NCBI RefSeq assembly: GCF_035994185.1
Contig: NZ_CP108538.1
Coordinates: 3,410,001 to 3,474,000, forward strand
Reading direction: 5' to 3'
Source: Streptomyces sp. NBC_01217
GTDB taxonomy: Bacteria > Actinomycetota > Actinomycetes > Streptomycetales > Streptomycetaceae
Length of the DNA stretch: 64,000 bases
The notes below the pieces were generated by a model. The model was not told the DNA's origin, ran no database searches, and saw only the letters and a program-made list of their open reading frames with translations. A program made the translations under genes and the position numbers. Every line of letters begins with the position of its first letter. Within the stretch, counting starts at the first letter, position 1. Shown here piece by piece: positions 1-7,707 of this stretch.

Positions 1-1047
1 GAGCTGGGAGTCGACGGGCTGGGAGTCGGGGAGGTCAGCTTCGGGGAGGTCGGTCTCGTCGGGTTGGGCTTCGAGCGGCTGGGATTCGGGCGGGGTGCTC
101 TGGAGGGGTACGTCGGGGGGCGTCGCGGTCGTCGTGTCCGGCTCGAAGTCGGCCGCCTCGTCCGCCGGGATCTGTGCCAGGTCCACGCCTGGAGCGGGGG
201 TGTCCGCGGCAGCGGGCTCCTCCGGTGCCGCCTCGGGGGCCGAGTACGACACGGAGGACGTCACGGGAGGCTCGGGCTCGGGGTCCGCTGCCGGCTGCTG
301 GGGCGCCCAGGGCGCGGGCGCACCGCCCGGCAGCGTGGCCGGCGGAGTCCGGTCCGCGTACCACTGGGAGGCCAGGGCCGAGGCCGCGAACTCGCCGGAC
401 TCCTCCGGGAGGTCACCGTCGGCGACCGGAATCGTCCACTGGCCGGTGTGGCCGACGGAGCCGGCCTGCCCGCCGGGGTCGGTGTGGCCGCCGTGGTCGG
501 TGTGACCGCCGTGGTCGGTGTGGCCGCCGGGGTCGGTGTGACCGCCGTGGTCGGTGTGGCCGCCGTGGTCGGTGTGGTCGGTGTGGCCGCCGAACTCCGT
601 GGGCTCGGTGAAGTTCCACTGGCCCGTCGCCGCCGACGTCTCCTGGTACTGCTCCTGCTGCTCCTGTGCCTGCTGCTGTTGCGCCTGCGGGTACTCGTAC
701 CCGTACTGCGGCTGCTGCTGGTTCGCGTCCGGCCAGTGCACCGCGCCGGGGGCCGGCTGCTCCGCTCCCGTACCCCGCTCCCGCTCCTGCTGGCTCTGCG
801 TCTGCACGACCCAGCTGCCCGTGGCCGCCGGGTCGAGCCCGGCCGCGGGGGTCAGCGGCACGATCATCGGCGGTACGTAGCCCTGGCCGGGCGCGGCCAG
901 CGGGATGTTCGCCAGGTCCTCCGGCGGCAGGTGGACGAAGGCGGTCGCCTCGGCGTCGTACTCGCCGCTCTGCGGCGTGGGCTGCCAGCCACCGTGCTGC
1001 GGCTGCTCCCGCTGTCCGTGCTGGTCGTTGTGGTCCTCGTTGCTCAC
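1..1047 (-). CDS. Probable iron-sulfur subunit of a molybdenum hydroxylase, N-terminal extension only (runs off window)
   Basis: The frame is open from a GTG at 1047 to the window edge (349 codons), so the C-terminal part is missing. The visible part is low-complexity and is not an enzyme fold. It has a Gln-rich stretch near residues 105-137, about six GGHTDH/GGHTDP repeats near residues 151-192, and an acidic Pro-rich tail. No cysteine is visible, so a 2Fe-2S motif cannot be confirmed. The identity is inferred from the GTGA stop/start overlap with the FAD subunit upstream, which implies translational coupling, and from the usual order in xanthine- or CO-dehydrogenase-like operons, where FAD and 2Fe-2S subunits sit side by side. 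It could instead be an unrelated secreted-type or scaffold protein. Confidence 0.5.
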   Translation of the reverse strand, partial: MSNEDHNDQHGQREQPQHGGWQPTPQSGEYDAEATAFVHLPPEDLANIPLAAPGQGYVPPMIVPLTPAAGLDPAATGSWVVQTQSQQERERGTGAEQPAPGAVHWPDANQQQPQYGYEYPQAQQQQAQEQQEQYQETSAATGQWNFTEPTEFGGHTDHTDHGGHTDHGGHTDPGGHTDHGGHTDHGGHTDPGGQAGSVGHTGQWTIPVADGDLPEESGEFAASALASQWYADRTPPATLPGGAPAPWAPQQPAADPEPEPPVTSSVSYSAPEAAPEEPAAADTPAPGVDLAQIPADEAADFEPDTTTATPPDVPLQSTPPESQPLEAQPDETDLPEADLPDSQPVDSQL

Positions 1048-1940
1048 GACAGTGCCCTCCCCAGCGCGCGTCGGGCCAGCGCGGCGACGGTCCGCCGCAG
1101 ATGCAGTACGGCGGGGGACAGCGGTGGCGCCTCTCCCCCGTCGGCGGGCGGTGCCTGGTCCGGGATGCAGGCCGCGGCGACGTACTCGCCGAAGGCGGCC
1201 AGCGCGTCGGGTGCCAGGCCCCGTTCGCCGTCCCAGTCGATCAGCGAGGCGATCCAGCGCTCGGCCTCCAGCGGCCGCAGCGGCATCGGCGCGATGGCGC
1301 CGACCGCGCAGCGCACCCCGCGCCGGGCCGGGTCGAGGACGATCGCGACGGATGCGGTGGCGCGGCCGGGGCCGGTGCGGCCGGTGGCCTTCAGGAAGAC
1401 CTGCGGGGCGTGCAGCAGCGGTACCCGGACGAAGCCGATCAGTTCGGCGGGTTCGAGCATGTCGCGGCCGGCCAGCAGGTGCGAGACCGGGATCTCGCGG
1501 CGGGCGCCGCCCGGGCCCGCGATGACCAGCTCGGCCTCCAGGGCCGCGAGCACCGGCAGGGCGTCACCGGTCGGGGCAGCGGTGGCGATGTTGCCGCCGA
1601 GCGTTCCGGCGTTACGGATCTGGGGCGGGCCCGCGGCACGCGCCGAGGCGGCCAGGGCGGGGATGAGGGCGGCGAAGTCCGGCCGCCCCATGCGCGCGTG
1701 GGTGAGTCCGGCGCCGAGCAGGGCGTGGCCGTCCTGGTAGTGCCAGCCGCGGAGCTCGCTGATCCGGCCGAGTCCGACCAGCCCCGAGGGGCGCAGCAGC
1801 CCCTTGTTGACGGCCGACATCAGGTCTGTACCGCCTGCCACGGGAACGGCGGCAGGCATGGCTCCGAGCGCCGCCACGGCCTCGTCGAGCGAGGCCGGCA
1901 GCGTCACGGACTGCGTCGCCTGCGGTGCGTGCGTGGTCAA
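1044..1940 (-). CDS. FAD-binding subunit of a xanthine dehydrogenase/CO dehydrogenase-like molybdenum hydroxylase
   Basis: This is the FAD-carrying middle subunit (XdhB/CoxM type) that passes electrons from the 2Fe-2S clusters of a molybdopterin enzyme to NAD or another acceptor in the cytoplasm. Two FAD pyrophosphate-binding signatures are visible: AGGTDLM at residues 35-41 and NAGTLGGNIATA near residues 105-116. The 298-residue length is normal for the family. I chose the TTG at 1940 because a GGAAGGGG ribosome site lies about 9 bases upstream; the frame stays open further up but without family similarity. The stop overlaps the next gene by GTGA. The molybdopterin subunit should lie beyond the window. 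The substrate cannot be told from this subunit. Confidence 0.85.
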   Translation of the reverse strand: MTTHAPQATQSVTLPASLDEAVAALGAMPAAVPVAGGTDLMSAVNKGLLRPSGLVGLGRISELRGWHYQDGHALLGAGLTHARMGRPDFAALIPALAASARAAGPPQIRNAGTLGGNIATAAPTGDALPVLAALEAELVIAGPGGARREIPVSHLLAGRDMLEPAELIGFVRVPLLHAPQVFLKATGRTGPGRATASVAIVLDPARRGVRCAVGAIAPMPLRPLEAERWIASLIDWDGERGLAPDALAAFGEYVAAACIPDQAPPADGGEAPPLSPAVLHLRRTVAALARRALGRALS

Positions 1941-2157
1941 CCCAGCTGCCCCTTCCCGGTGTCCCGGCTGTCCGGCTTGTTTCGCCGTACGGTACGTGCT
2001 CAAAGCCTGGACGTGGCAACTCTGGCACATCTTCCGATCGGACCGACGCGAGGGTCCGCGAAGGGTGCATCCGTCCGCACTCGGGGAGATACTCCCGATT
2101 CACCCCGCTTTGGCATGGAGTACGAATTGCCGCTCTTCGGCGAACCTTGTGCGGCTT

Positions 2158-2260
2158 GTTCCGTCCCGGTCGTTCCGTTCCAGGGAGAGCGCATTCCGGA
2201 GTGTTCCGTTCCGGCGAGGGAGAACGTTCCGGACATTTCCGTCCGGCGGGGGCGTGTTCC
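2158..2260. repeat. Cluster of GTTCC direct repeats upstream of the molybdenum hydroxylase operon
   Basis: The non-coding stretch 1941-2326 holds seven exact GTTCC pentamers, at 2158, 2172, 2177, 2203, 2208, 2226 and 2256, plus ATTCC at 2193 and TTTCC near 2235. Two of them form tandem GTTCCGTTCC decamers whose starts are 31 bp apart, about three helical turns. The cluster lies 220-320 bp upstream of the FAD-subunit start. It may be a multi-site operator, but the protein that would bind it is unknown. I see no convincing gene in this stretch. Confidence 0.5.
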
Positions 2261-2272
2261 GGGGAACGGACA

Positions 2273-2307
2273 CCGGCCGTCGCGCTCCCTGGGAGGGCGA
2301 CGGCCGG
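2273..2307 (-). terminator. Hairpin terminator of the hexosaminidase operon
   Basis: A 17-bp stem with one mismatch starts at CCGGCCGTCG and closes around a one-base centre at 2290. It begins 20 bp past the hexosaminidase stop codon. It has no strong T tract, as is common for Streptomyces terminators. Confidence 0.7.
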
Positions 2308-2326
2308 ACCCGGAGTGCGGCCGGGA

Positions 2327-4039
2327 TCACACGTTCGGGGGCGGCCCCTCAAGAGGGCGCCCGAGGACGCCGGGGCGCTGCTGCCGGGGCAACGGGCCGT
2401 TCGGCGGCCGGTAGTCGACGCCGAGAGCGTCAAGTCGGGCGTAGTGCGGGGTCATTCGGCGCTCGAAGCCGGCGAAGTCCCGGTCGGCGGAGGCGGGCAG
2501 GGGCGACCAGGCGACCTCCGCGAACGCCGCAAGGCGCGGGAAGACCTGGTAGTCGACGCGGGCCCGGTTCTGCATGACCTCGGTCCAGACATTGGCCTGG
2601 GCGCCGAGGATGTGACGGGCCGCCTCCTCGGAGAGGCCCGCCGGTACGGGCTCGAAGCGGTAGACGTCCTCCAGGGTACGGATGAAGCCGATGGGCATCG
2701 GCTCGTCGGCGCCGCCGTCCTGACGGTGGTCCAGGTACACGTGCTGCTCCGGGCACATCACCACGTCGTGCCCTGCCTCGGCGGCGGCGATACCTCCCCC
2801 GTAACCCCGCCAGGACGACACCGCGGCGCCCGCCGGGAGGCCGCCTTCGAGGATCTCGTCCCAGCCGATGAGCCGGCGTCCGCGTGCGGTGAGCCAGGCG
2901 TCGAAGTGCTTGATGACCCAGGACTGCAGCTCGTCCTCGTTGGCCAGGCCGAATTCGTCGATCCGGGACTGGGCAGCCGGGGACTCCTTCCACTGGTCCT
3001 TGCGGCACTCGTCGCCGCCGATGTGGATGAACGGCGAGGTGGCCGCGGGGAAGAGGTCGAGGACCTCTTCGAGCACGCCCTCGAAGAAGCGCAGGGTGTT
3101 GTCAGTGGGGGCGAGTACGTTCGGGTTGATGCCCCAGGTGTCCCAGACGGAGAGGGTGGTGGTGTCGATGACGTCGGTGTTGCCCAGCTCGGGGTACGCG
3201 GCGATGGCGGCCTGCGAGTGGCCCGGGATGTCGATCTCGGGGACGACCCGGATATGCCGCTCGGCGGCGTACGCCACGATCTCGCGGATGTCGTCCTGCG
3301 TGTAGTAGCCGCCGTGCGGGGTCTCGTCCCACAGCTCGGAGGCCCGGTGGCCGTGCTTGGTGCGGGACCGCCAGGAGCCGACCTCGGTCAGCCGCGGGTG
3401 GCGCTTGATCTCGATGCGCCAGCCCTGGTCGTCGGTGAGGTGGAAGTGGAAGACGTTCAGCTTGTGCGCGGCGAGGAGGTCGAGATAGCGCAGGACGTCG
3501 TCCTTGGGCAGGAAGTGCCGCGCCACGTCGAGCATCATGCCGCGCCAGGGGAAGCGGGGGCCGTCCTCGATGTCCGTGACGGGGATGGCGGGCCGCGCGC
3601 CGGGGTTGACGGGTGCGCGGCGGAAGGCTTCGGGGCCCAGGAGCTGACGGAGGGTCTGGGCGCCCCAGAAGACCCCGGCGGGGCTGCCGCCGGTGATCTC
3701 GACGCTCCCGCCGGTCCCGGTGGACAGCCGGTAGCCCTCGGGCTCCAGTGCGAGGTCGATGCTCAGCCGGATGGTGTTGTCCCCGCCCTCGCTGCCCGGC
3801 GCCAGCGGCAGGCCGAAGGCGGCTCCGAGCGTGGAGCGCAGCCAGCGTTCGGTGTTCTCGGTGCCGTCCTGCGCGGAGATGGCCGTGGCCCGGTCCAGCA
3901 GGAAGCCGCGGCGTCCCTGGTGGCCGACGCGTACGGGCGCCGGGATCAGGCCCATGTCCGCGTCCACGGACGCACCCATGGCCGCGTCCGCGTCCGTGTC
4001 CATGCCCGTATCCGTATCCGTATCCGTATCCCTGTCCAT
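2327..4039 (-). CDS. Beta-N-acetylhexosaminidase, glycoside hydrolase family 20
   Basis: The enzyme removes terminal GlcNAc or GalNAc from chito-oligosaccharides by substrate-assisted catalysis. The catalytic Asp-Glu pair is in HIGGDECRK near residues 340-348. Other family blocks are WRGMMLDVARH, HLTDDQGWRIEI and PEIDIPGHSQA. An N-terminal GH20b-type domain precedes the TIM barrel. There is no signal peptide, so it probably acts in the cytoplasm on imported oligosaccharides, which fits its place at the end of a sugar ABC operon. The ATG at 4039 has an AAGGA site 8 bases upstream, just past the permease stop. The first 30 residues are a Asp-Thr-rich tract partly encoded by a hexanucleotide repeat (4007-4030). 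In S. coelicolor the matching gene is, from memory, SCO2943. Confidence 0.93.
   Translation of the reverse strand: MDRDTDTDTDTGMDTDADAAMGASVDADMGLIPAPVRVGHQGRRGFLLDRATAISAQDGTENTERWLRSTLGAAFGLPLAPGSEGGDNTIRLSIDLALEPEGYRLSTGTGGSVEITGGSPAGVFWGAQTLRQLLGPEAFRRAPVNPGARPAIPVTDIEDGPRFPWRGMMLDVARHFLPKDDVLRYLDLLAAHKLNVFHFHLTDDQGWRIEIKRHPRLTEVGSWRSRTKHGHRASELWDETPHGGYYTQDDIREIVAYAAERHIRVVPEIDIPGHSQAAIAAYPELGNTDVIDTTTLSVWDTWGINPNVLAPTDNTLRFFEGVLEEVLDLFPAATSPFIHIGGDECRKDQWKESPAAQSRIDEFGLANEDELQSWVIKHFDAWLTARGRRLIGWDEILEGGLPAGAAVSSWRGYGGGIAAAEAGHDVVMCPEQHVYLDHRQDGGADEPMPIGFIRTLEDVYRFEPVPAGLSEEAARHILGAQANVWTEVMQNRARVDYQVFPRLAAFAEVAWSPLPASADRDFAGFERRMTPHYARLDALGVDYRPPNGPLPRQQRPGVLGRPLEGPPPNV
4007..4030. repeat. 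Four tandem CGTATC hexamers inside the hexosaminidase N-terminus
   Basis: Four perfect 6-bp units encode alternating Asp-Thr residues near the start of the hexosaminidase. Because the unit is in frame, a change in copy number would only lengthen or shorten the N-terminal tail. Confidence 0.85.
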
Positions 4040-4043
4040 GGCG

Positions 4044-4892
4044 TCAGTCCTTTACCGCTCCGCCCAGTCCCGAGACCAGGCGGCGCTGTACGAGTACGAA
4101 GAAGACCAGCACGGGGACGGTCATCACCGTCGAGGCTGCCATGATCCCTCCCCAGTCGTTCTCATCGGGTTTGAAGAAGACCAGCAGCGCCATCGGGAGC
4201 GTCGACTGGGAGGTGTCGCTGATGATGAACGACTTCGCGAACAGGAAGTCGTTCCAGGTCGAGATGAACGAGAAGACGCTGGTGGCCACCAGGCCGGGGA
4301 AGACCAGCGGGAAGAGGATCTGCCACAGGAAGCGGGTGCGGCTGGCACCGTCGATGTAGGCGGCCTCCTCCAGCGCGTCCGGGACGGCCTTGACGAAGCC
4401 GCGCAGCATCCAGATCGCGAACGGCAACGAGAAGGCGAGGTGCGGCAGGATCAGCGAGCCGAGCGTGTTCAGCTGACCGAAGTCCCGCATCAGGAAGAAC
4501 AGCGGGATGGTCAGCGCCTCGACCGGCACCATCTGCGCGACCAGGAACATGATCAGCAGCGTGGTGCGGAAACGGAATTTGAACCGGGTCACCGCCGTCG
4601 CCGCCAGGAAGGCGATCAGCGCGGAGGCGATCACGACCGTGCCGGCGACGATCAGGCTGTTGAGGAAGTACCGCCCGAAGTCGTTCTGTTCGAAGACCCG
4701 GCGGAACGAGTCCAGGGACGGCGAGAGCGTCCAGGGGCGGGGGTCGGTGGACTGGATCTCACCGGCCGGCTTGAGGGCGGAGAGCACCATCCAGTACAGC
4801 GGGAAGGCGACCGCGGCGGCGATCAGCAGGGCCGCGGCCTCGGCGGCCAGCCGGCCGGGCCGGCGGATGCGCAGCATGCTCCGTGCGCTCAC
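4044..4892 (-). CDS. Carbohydrate ABC transporter permease, MalG type
   Basis: This is the second membrane subunit of a binding-protein-dependent sugar importer. The 282-residue protein has six predicted membrane spans and the permease EAA-loop motif (EEAAYIDGASRTRFLWQILFP), which docks with the ATPase. I placed the start at the GTG at 4892, where it overlaps the stop of the upstream permease by GTGA; a longer open frame exists but only runs through the neighbour gene. No ATPase gene is in the operon. Streptomyces sugar importers of this type share the distant MsiK ATPase, so MsiK is the likely partner. Confidence 0.92.
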   Translation of the reverse strand: MSARSMLRIRRPGRLAAEAAALLIAAAVAFPLYWMVLSALKPAGEIQSTDPRPWTLSPSLDSFRRVFEQNDFGRYFLNSLIVAGTVVIASALIAFLAATAVTRFKFRFRTTLLIMFLVAQMVPVEALTIPLFFLMRDFGQLNTLGSLILPHLAFSLPFAIWMLRGFVKAVPDALEEAAYIDGASRTRFLWQILFPLVFPGLVATSVFSFISTWNDFLFAKSFIISDTSQSTLPMALLVFFKPDENDWGGIMAASTVMTVPVLVFFVLVQRRLVSGLGGAVKD

Positions 4893-5863
4893 AGTTCCTC
4901 CCCCTGGCGCCGCACCAGGCGCAGATACACGAGCGTGACGGCCAGCAGGATCACCAGCATCACGACGCCGATCGCCGAGCCGAGGCTGTACTGCGAGGAC
5001 GCGAACGCCTTCTGGTACGCGTACACGTTGAGCACCAGGTTCTGTCCCGCGATGCCGCCGCCGTTGGTCATGACATAGATCTGGGTGAAGACCTTGAAGT
5101 CCCAGATGATCGACTGGATGGTGACGACGACGAGGATCGGCCGCAGCATCGGGGCCATGACCGACCGCCAGATCCGCCACTGCGAGGCGCCGTCCAGCGA
5201 GGCCGCTTCGAGCACCTCGGTGGGGATCGCCCGGATGCCCGCGTACACCGTCACCATCACGAACGGGAACGAGCACCACAGGACTTCCAGGAGCACCAGG
5301 GCGAAGGCGCTGTAGCGCCCGTACGTCCAGGAGAAGTCGCCGAGCCCCAGCACCCGGTTGACCGGGCCGAAGTCGGGGTCGAAGAGGAACACCCAGACGG
5401 TGGACCCGGTGATCGCGGGGGTCGCCCAGGCGCCGAGCGCGGCCATCATCAGCGCGAGCCGCGGCAGGGCCCGGATCCGGGTCAGCAGGACGGCCAGCGC
5501 GCAGCCGACCAGCAGGGTGGCCAGTACGCAGGTGGCGGCGAAGACCACGGTCGCCAGGAGCACCTGCCAGAACTGACTGTCCCCGAAGAGCGTCGCGTAG
5601 TTCCCCAGCCCCTGGAAGGTGGTCGGTTCACCGCCGCTGACCTGGGCCTGGGTGTACTCCAGGAAGGAGATCAGGCCGAGCTGGTAGATCGGGTAGACGA
5701 GCAGCCCGCCGAGGAGGACGAGCGCGGGCAGGAGGTAGAGCCAGGGGGTCCAGCCGGAGCGGCGTGCGGGCGAGGCCGGGCGGCGCTGCCGGAGCGGGCG
5801 GGGGGACGCGCCGCCCGCTCCGGACGTGCTGGGCGCTTTGTACGCCGTGCTGTTCGTGGTCAT
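4889..5863 (-). CDS. Carbohydrate ABC transporter permease, MalF type
   Basis: This is the first membrane subunit of the same importer, 324 residues long. A short Pro- and Arg-rich cytoplasmic N-terminus precedes six predicted spans. The EAA loop reads EAASLDGASQWRIWRSVMAP. Between spans 3 and 4 it has the short loop usual for the family, unlike the permease at 44375. The ATG at 5863 lies two bases past the stop of the binding-protein gene. Substrate is inferred from context to be a GlcNAc- or chitobiose-like sugar, because the operon ends in a GH20 hexosaminidase and begins under a DasR-like box. Confidence 0.92.
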   Translation of the reverse strand: MTTNSTAYKAPSTSGAGGASPRPLRQRRPASPARRSGWTPWLYLLPALVLLGGLLVYPIYQLGLISFLEYTQAQVSGGEPTTFQGLGNYATLFGDSQFWQVLLATVVFAATCVLATLLVGCALAVLLTRIRALPRLALMMAALGAWATPAITGSTVWVFLFDPDFGPVNRVLGLGDFSWTYGRYSAFALVLLEVLWCSFPFVMVTVYAGIRAIPTEVLEAASLDGASQWRIWRSVMAPMLRPILVVVTIQSIIWDFKVFTQIYVMTNGGGIAGQNLVLNVYAYQKAFASSQYSLGSAIGVVMLVILLAVTLVYLRLVRRQGEEL

Positions 5864-5865
5864 CG

Positions 5866-7170
5866 TCAGCCCGCGTCGGCGAACGCCGCGTCCATCTTCT
5901 TCGCCGCGTCGTCCGAGGCCTTCGCCACGTCCTTGCGGCCGCTGACGATCTCCTGGAACATCGTCGGCAGGACCAGCGAGGAGTCGATCTGGCCCCAGCC
6001 CGGCGAGGCCGGGACGAACTTCGCGCCCGCGCCGAGCGTCTTGACGAACGGCTCGACGAACGGCGCCTTCTGCGCGACCGTCGTCCGCACGTCCGTGTAC
6101 GTGGGCAGGAAGCCCATCGCGTCGAACATCTTCGTCTGTGTCTGCTTGCCGGTCAGGGACTTCATCAGGTCGACGGCGAGGGTGCGGTGCGAGCTGCTCT
6201 TCAGTACGCCGATGTTGTTCCCGCCCGCGAACGCCGGGGCGATGGAGCCCTCGCCGACGCCGGGCAGCGGCACCACCGCGTACTTGCCCTTGACCGATCC
6301 CGCCTCGACGGCCGCGTGGCTGAAGTCGCCGCCGATCGCCATGGCGGCCTTGCCGGAGGCGAACGCGGTGACGGTGGCGTTGCCGCCCATGGCCGCGCAC
6401 TTGGCGGCCGGGCAGTTGTCGTCGCCGAAGAGCGAGGTGTAGGCCTCGATGCCCTTGCGGGCCTTGTCGCTGTTGATGGCCGCCTTGTACGTACCGCCGC
6501 TCCCGTCGGCCAGTTCGCCGCCGTTCGCCCAGATGAACGGCATCGCGCCGTAGGTGTACGCGCCGCCGACCGCCAGTCCGTACAGGTCCGGCTTCTTCCG
6601 GTGGATCTTCTTGGCGGTGGAGATCAGCTCGGCCTGGGACTTGGGAGCCTCGATCCCCAGGTCCTCGAAGATGTCGGTGCGGTAGTAGAGCGCCCGTACG
6701 CCGACGAAGAGCGGCGCTCCGTAGATCTTGCCGTCGACCGTCACCGACTGCTTGGCCGTCGGGTCGGTGTCCTCGGCCTCGTCCCAGGCGGCGAACTCGG
6801 CGCTCACATCGGCGAGTCCGCCGTCCTTGACGTATCCGGCGGTGTCCGTGTTGCCGTACTCGATGAGGTCCGGGGCGCTCTTCGGGTCGTTGAACGCCGC
6901 CTTGATGCGCTGGGCACGGGTGTCGACCGGTATGTACTCGACCTCGACCTTCGCGCCCTTGTGCGCCTTCTCGAAGCCGGCCACCGCGGCGTCGACGACC
7001 TGCTCCTTGGGCTTGTTGCCGACCTCCTGGAAGAGCCAGACGCGCAGCGTGCCGGACTTCTCGTCCCCCTTGGCACCGGTGTCGGAGGTCTGCGGCGCGC
7101 AGGCGGTGGCGGTGAGACCCGCCAGCACAAGCGCCGCGGCCGGGGCGGCAATTCGGGCAGACAGCTTCAT
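5866..7170 (-). CDS. Extracellular sugar-binding lipoprotein of an ABC importer
   Basis: This 434-residue protein is the solute receptor of the importer. It starts with a Lys/Arg-short signal peptide and a lipobox ending LTATAC, so the mature protein should be lipid-anchored at the cell surface by that cysteine. Beyond it lies an SBP_bac_1 family fold. I moved the start to the ATG at 7170 because the lipoprotein signal begins there and a GAGG site lies upstream; the frame is open further but adds an implausible leader. It is the first gene of the four-gene operon ending in the hexosaminidase. In S. coelicolor the counterpart is, from memory, SCO2946. Confidence 0.92.
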   Translation of the reverse strand: MKLSARIAAPAAALVLAGLTATACAPQTSDTGAKGDEKSGTLRVWLFQEVGNKPKEQVVDAAVAGFEKAHKGAKVEVEYIPVDTRAQRIKAAFNDPKSAPDLIEYGNTDTAGYVKDGGLADVSAEFAAWDEAEDTDPTAKQSVTVDGKIYGAPLFVGVRALYYRTDIFEDLGIEAPKSQAELISTAKKIHRKKPDLYGLAVGGAYTYGAMPFIWANGGELADGSGGTYKAAINSDKARKGIEAYTSLFGDDNCPAAKCAAMGGNATVTAFASGKAAMAIGGDFSHAAVEAGSVKGKYAVVPLPGVGEGSIAPAFAGGNNIGVLKSSSHRTLAVDLMKSLTGKQTQTKMFDAMGFLPTYTDVRTTVAQKAPFVEPFVKTLGAGAKFVPASPGWGQIDSSLVLPTMFQEIVSGRKDVAKASDDAAKKMDAAFADAG

Positions 7171-7191
7171 CTGGGAACCTCTACCGGTAGG

Positions 7192-7210
7192 CGTTGCAAC
7201 ATACGCAACG
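7192..7210. promoter_or_regulatory. Inverted repeat in the leader of the sugar operon
   Basis: CGTTGC and GCAACG, perfect 6-bp arms separated by seven bases, lie 22-40 bp upstream of the binding-protein start. The size and symmetry suit a dimeric repressor, but I know no named regulator with this exact box. Confidence 0.4.
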
Positions 7211-7265
7211 TGCGTTTCGTTCTGCACAACTGGCAGGAGAGTAGGTCCGCACGCAGACGCCGACA

Positions 7266-7281
7266 AGTGGTCTCAATCACT
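7266..7281. promoter_or_regulatory. DasR-responsive-element-like site
   Basis: AGTGGTCTCAATCACT matches the palindromic dre consensus of the GntR-family regulator DasR at 13 of 16 positions. It lies 96-111 bp upstream of the sugar-binding-protein start, in the promoter region of an operon that would handle GlcNAc-type sugars. DasR represses such genes until glucosamine-6-phosphate relieves it. The match comes from the sequence; DasR control is inferred. Confidence 0.55.
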
Positions 7282-7316
7282 CTGTGACCCGGTGATGCAC
7301 CCCGTGCAACGCAAAA

Positions 7317-7354
7317 GGCCCCCGGAGCGCGCATCGATGCGCGCTCCGGGGGCC
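7317..7354. terminator. Perfect 38-bp palindrome, terminator after the DUF3039 gene
   Basis: Two 19-base arms meet at an ATCGAT centre, giving a very stable hairpin. It starts 30 bp past the stop of the DUF3039 gene and separates that transcript from the sugar operon promoter. Confidence 0.75.
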
Positions 7355-7383
7355 CGAAGCAGAAACGGCCGAACGGCTCCGGA

Positions 7384-7677
7384 CTACTTCTTGTCCTTGC
7401 CGCCCTTGCCCTTGTCCTTGTCGCCACCGGCGCCCATGGACTCGTAGATCTCCTTGCACATGGGACAGACCGGGTACTTCTTCGGGTCGCGGCCCGGTAC
7501 CCAGACCTTCCCGCACAGTGCGACCACGGGGGTGCCCTCCAGGGCGCTCGCCATGATCTTGTCCTTCTGGACGTAATGGGCGTAGCGCTCGTGGTCGCCG
7601 TCGCCGTTCGACACCTGTGGCGTCGGCTCTACGAGGGTGCCCGTACCTGCCCCGCGCTCGGGCTCAAGAGTGCTCAT
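7384..7677 (-). CDS. DUF3039 domain-containing protein
   Basis: This small cytoplasmic protein of 97 residues is of a conserved but uncharacterised actinobacterial family. The central block has the family pattern HYVxKxKIMASALEGTPVVALCGKVW, followed by CPMCKEIY; one Cys plus a CxxC pair suggest a small metal site. The C-terminus is a Lys/Gly/Asp tail. The ATG at 7677 is preferred over a TTG three codons earlier. It follows the YqgE gene by 30 bp and is probably cotranscribed with it. No function is known. Confidence 0.8.
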   Translation of the reverse strand: MSTLEPERGAGTGTLVEPTPQVSNGDGDHERYAHYVQKDKIMASALEGTPVVALCGKVWVPGRDPKKYPVCPMCKEIYESMGAGGDKDKGKGGKDKK

Positions 7678-7707
7678 AACCGCCAAGGGTACTGAAAGCC
7701 CCGGGCT

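Noticed and set aside
470..600. 18-bp repeats that resemble a CRISPR or minisatellite
   Set aside because: There are no unique spacers, the units are in frame and encode GGHTDH, and no cas genes are near.
2000..2236. 78-codon minus-strand frame between the FAD subunit and hexosaminidase
   Set aside because: It has no ribosome site or family similarity and is made largely by the GTTCC repeat cluster.
64..2414. Long plus-strand open frames over the molybdenum hydroxylase genes
   Set aside because: They are high-GC shadows. The minus-strand frames carry recognisable FAD motifs and an overlapping stop/start, and the plus-strand translations are Arg/Gly/Pro-rich noise.
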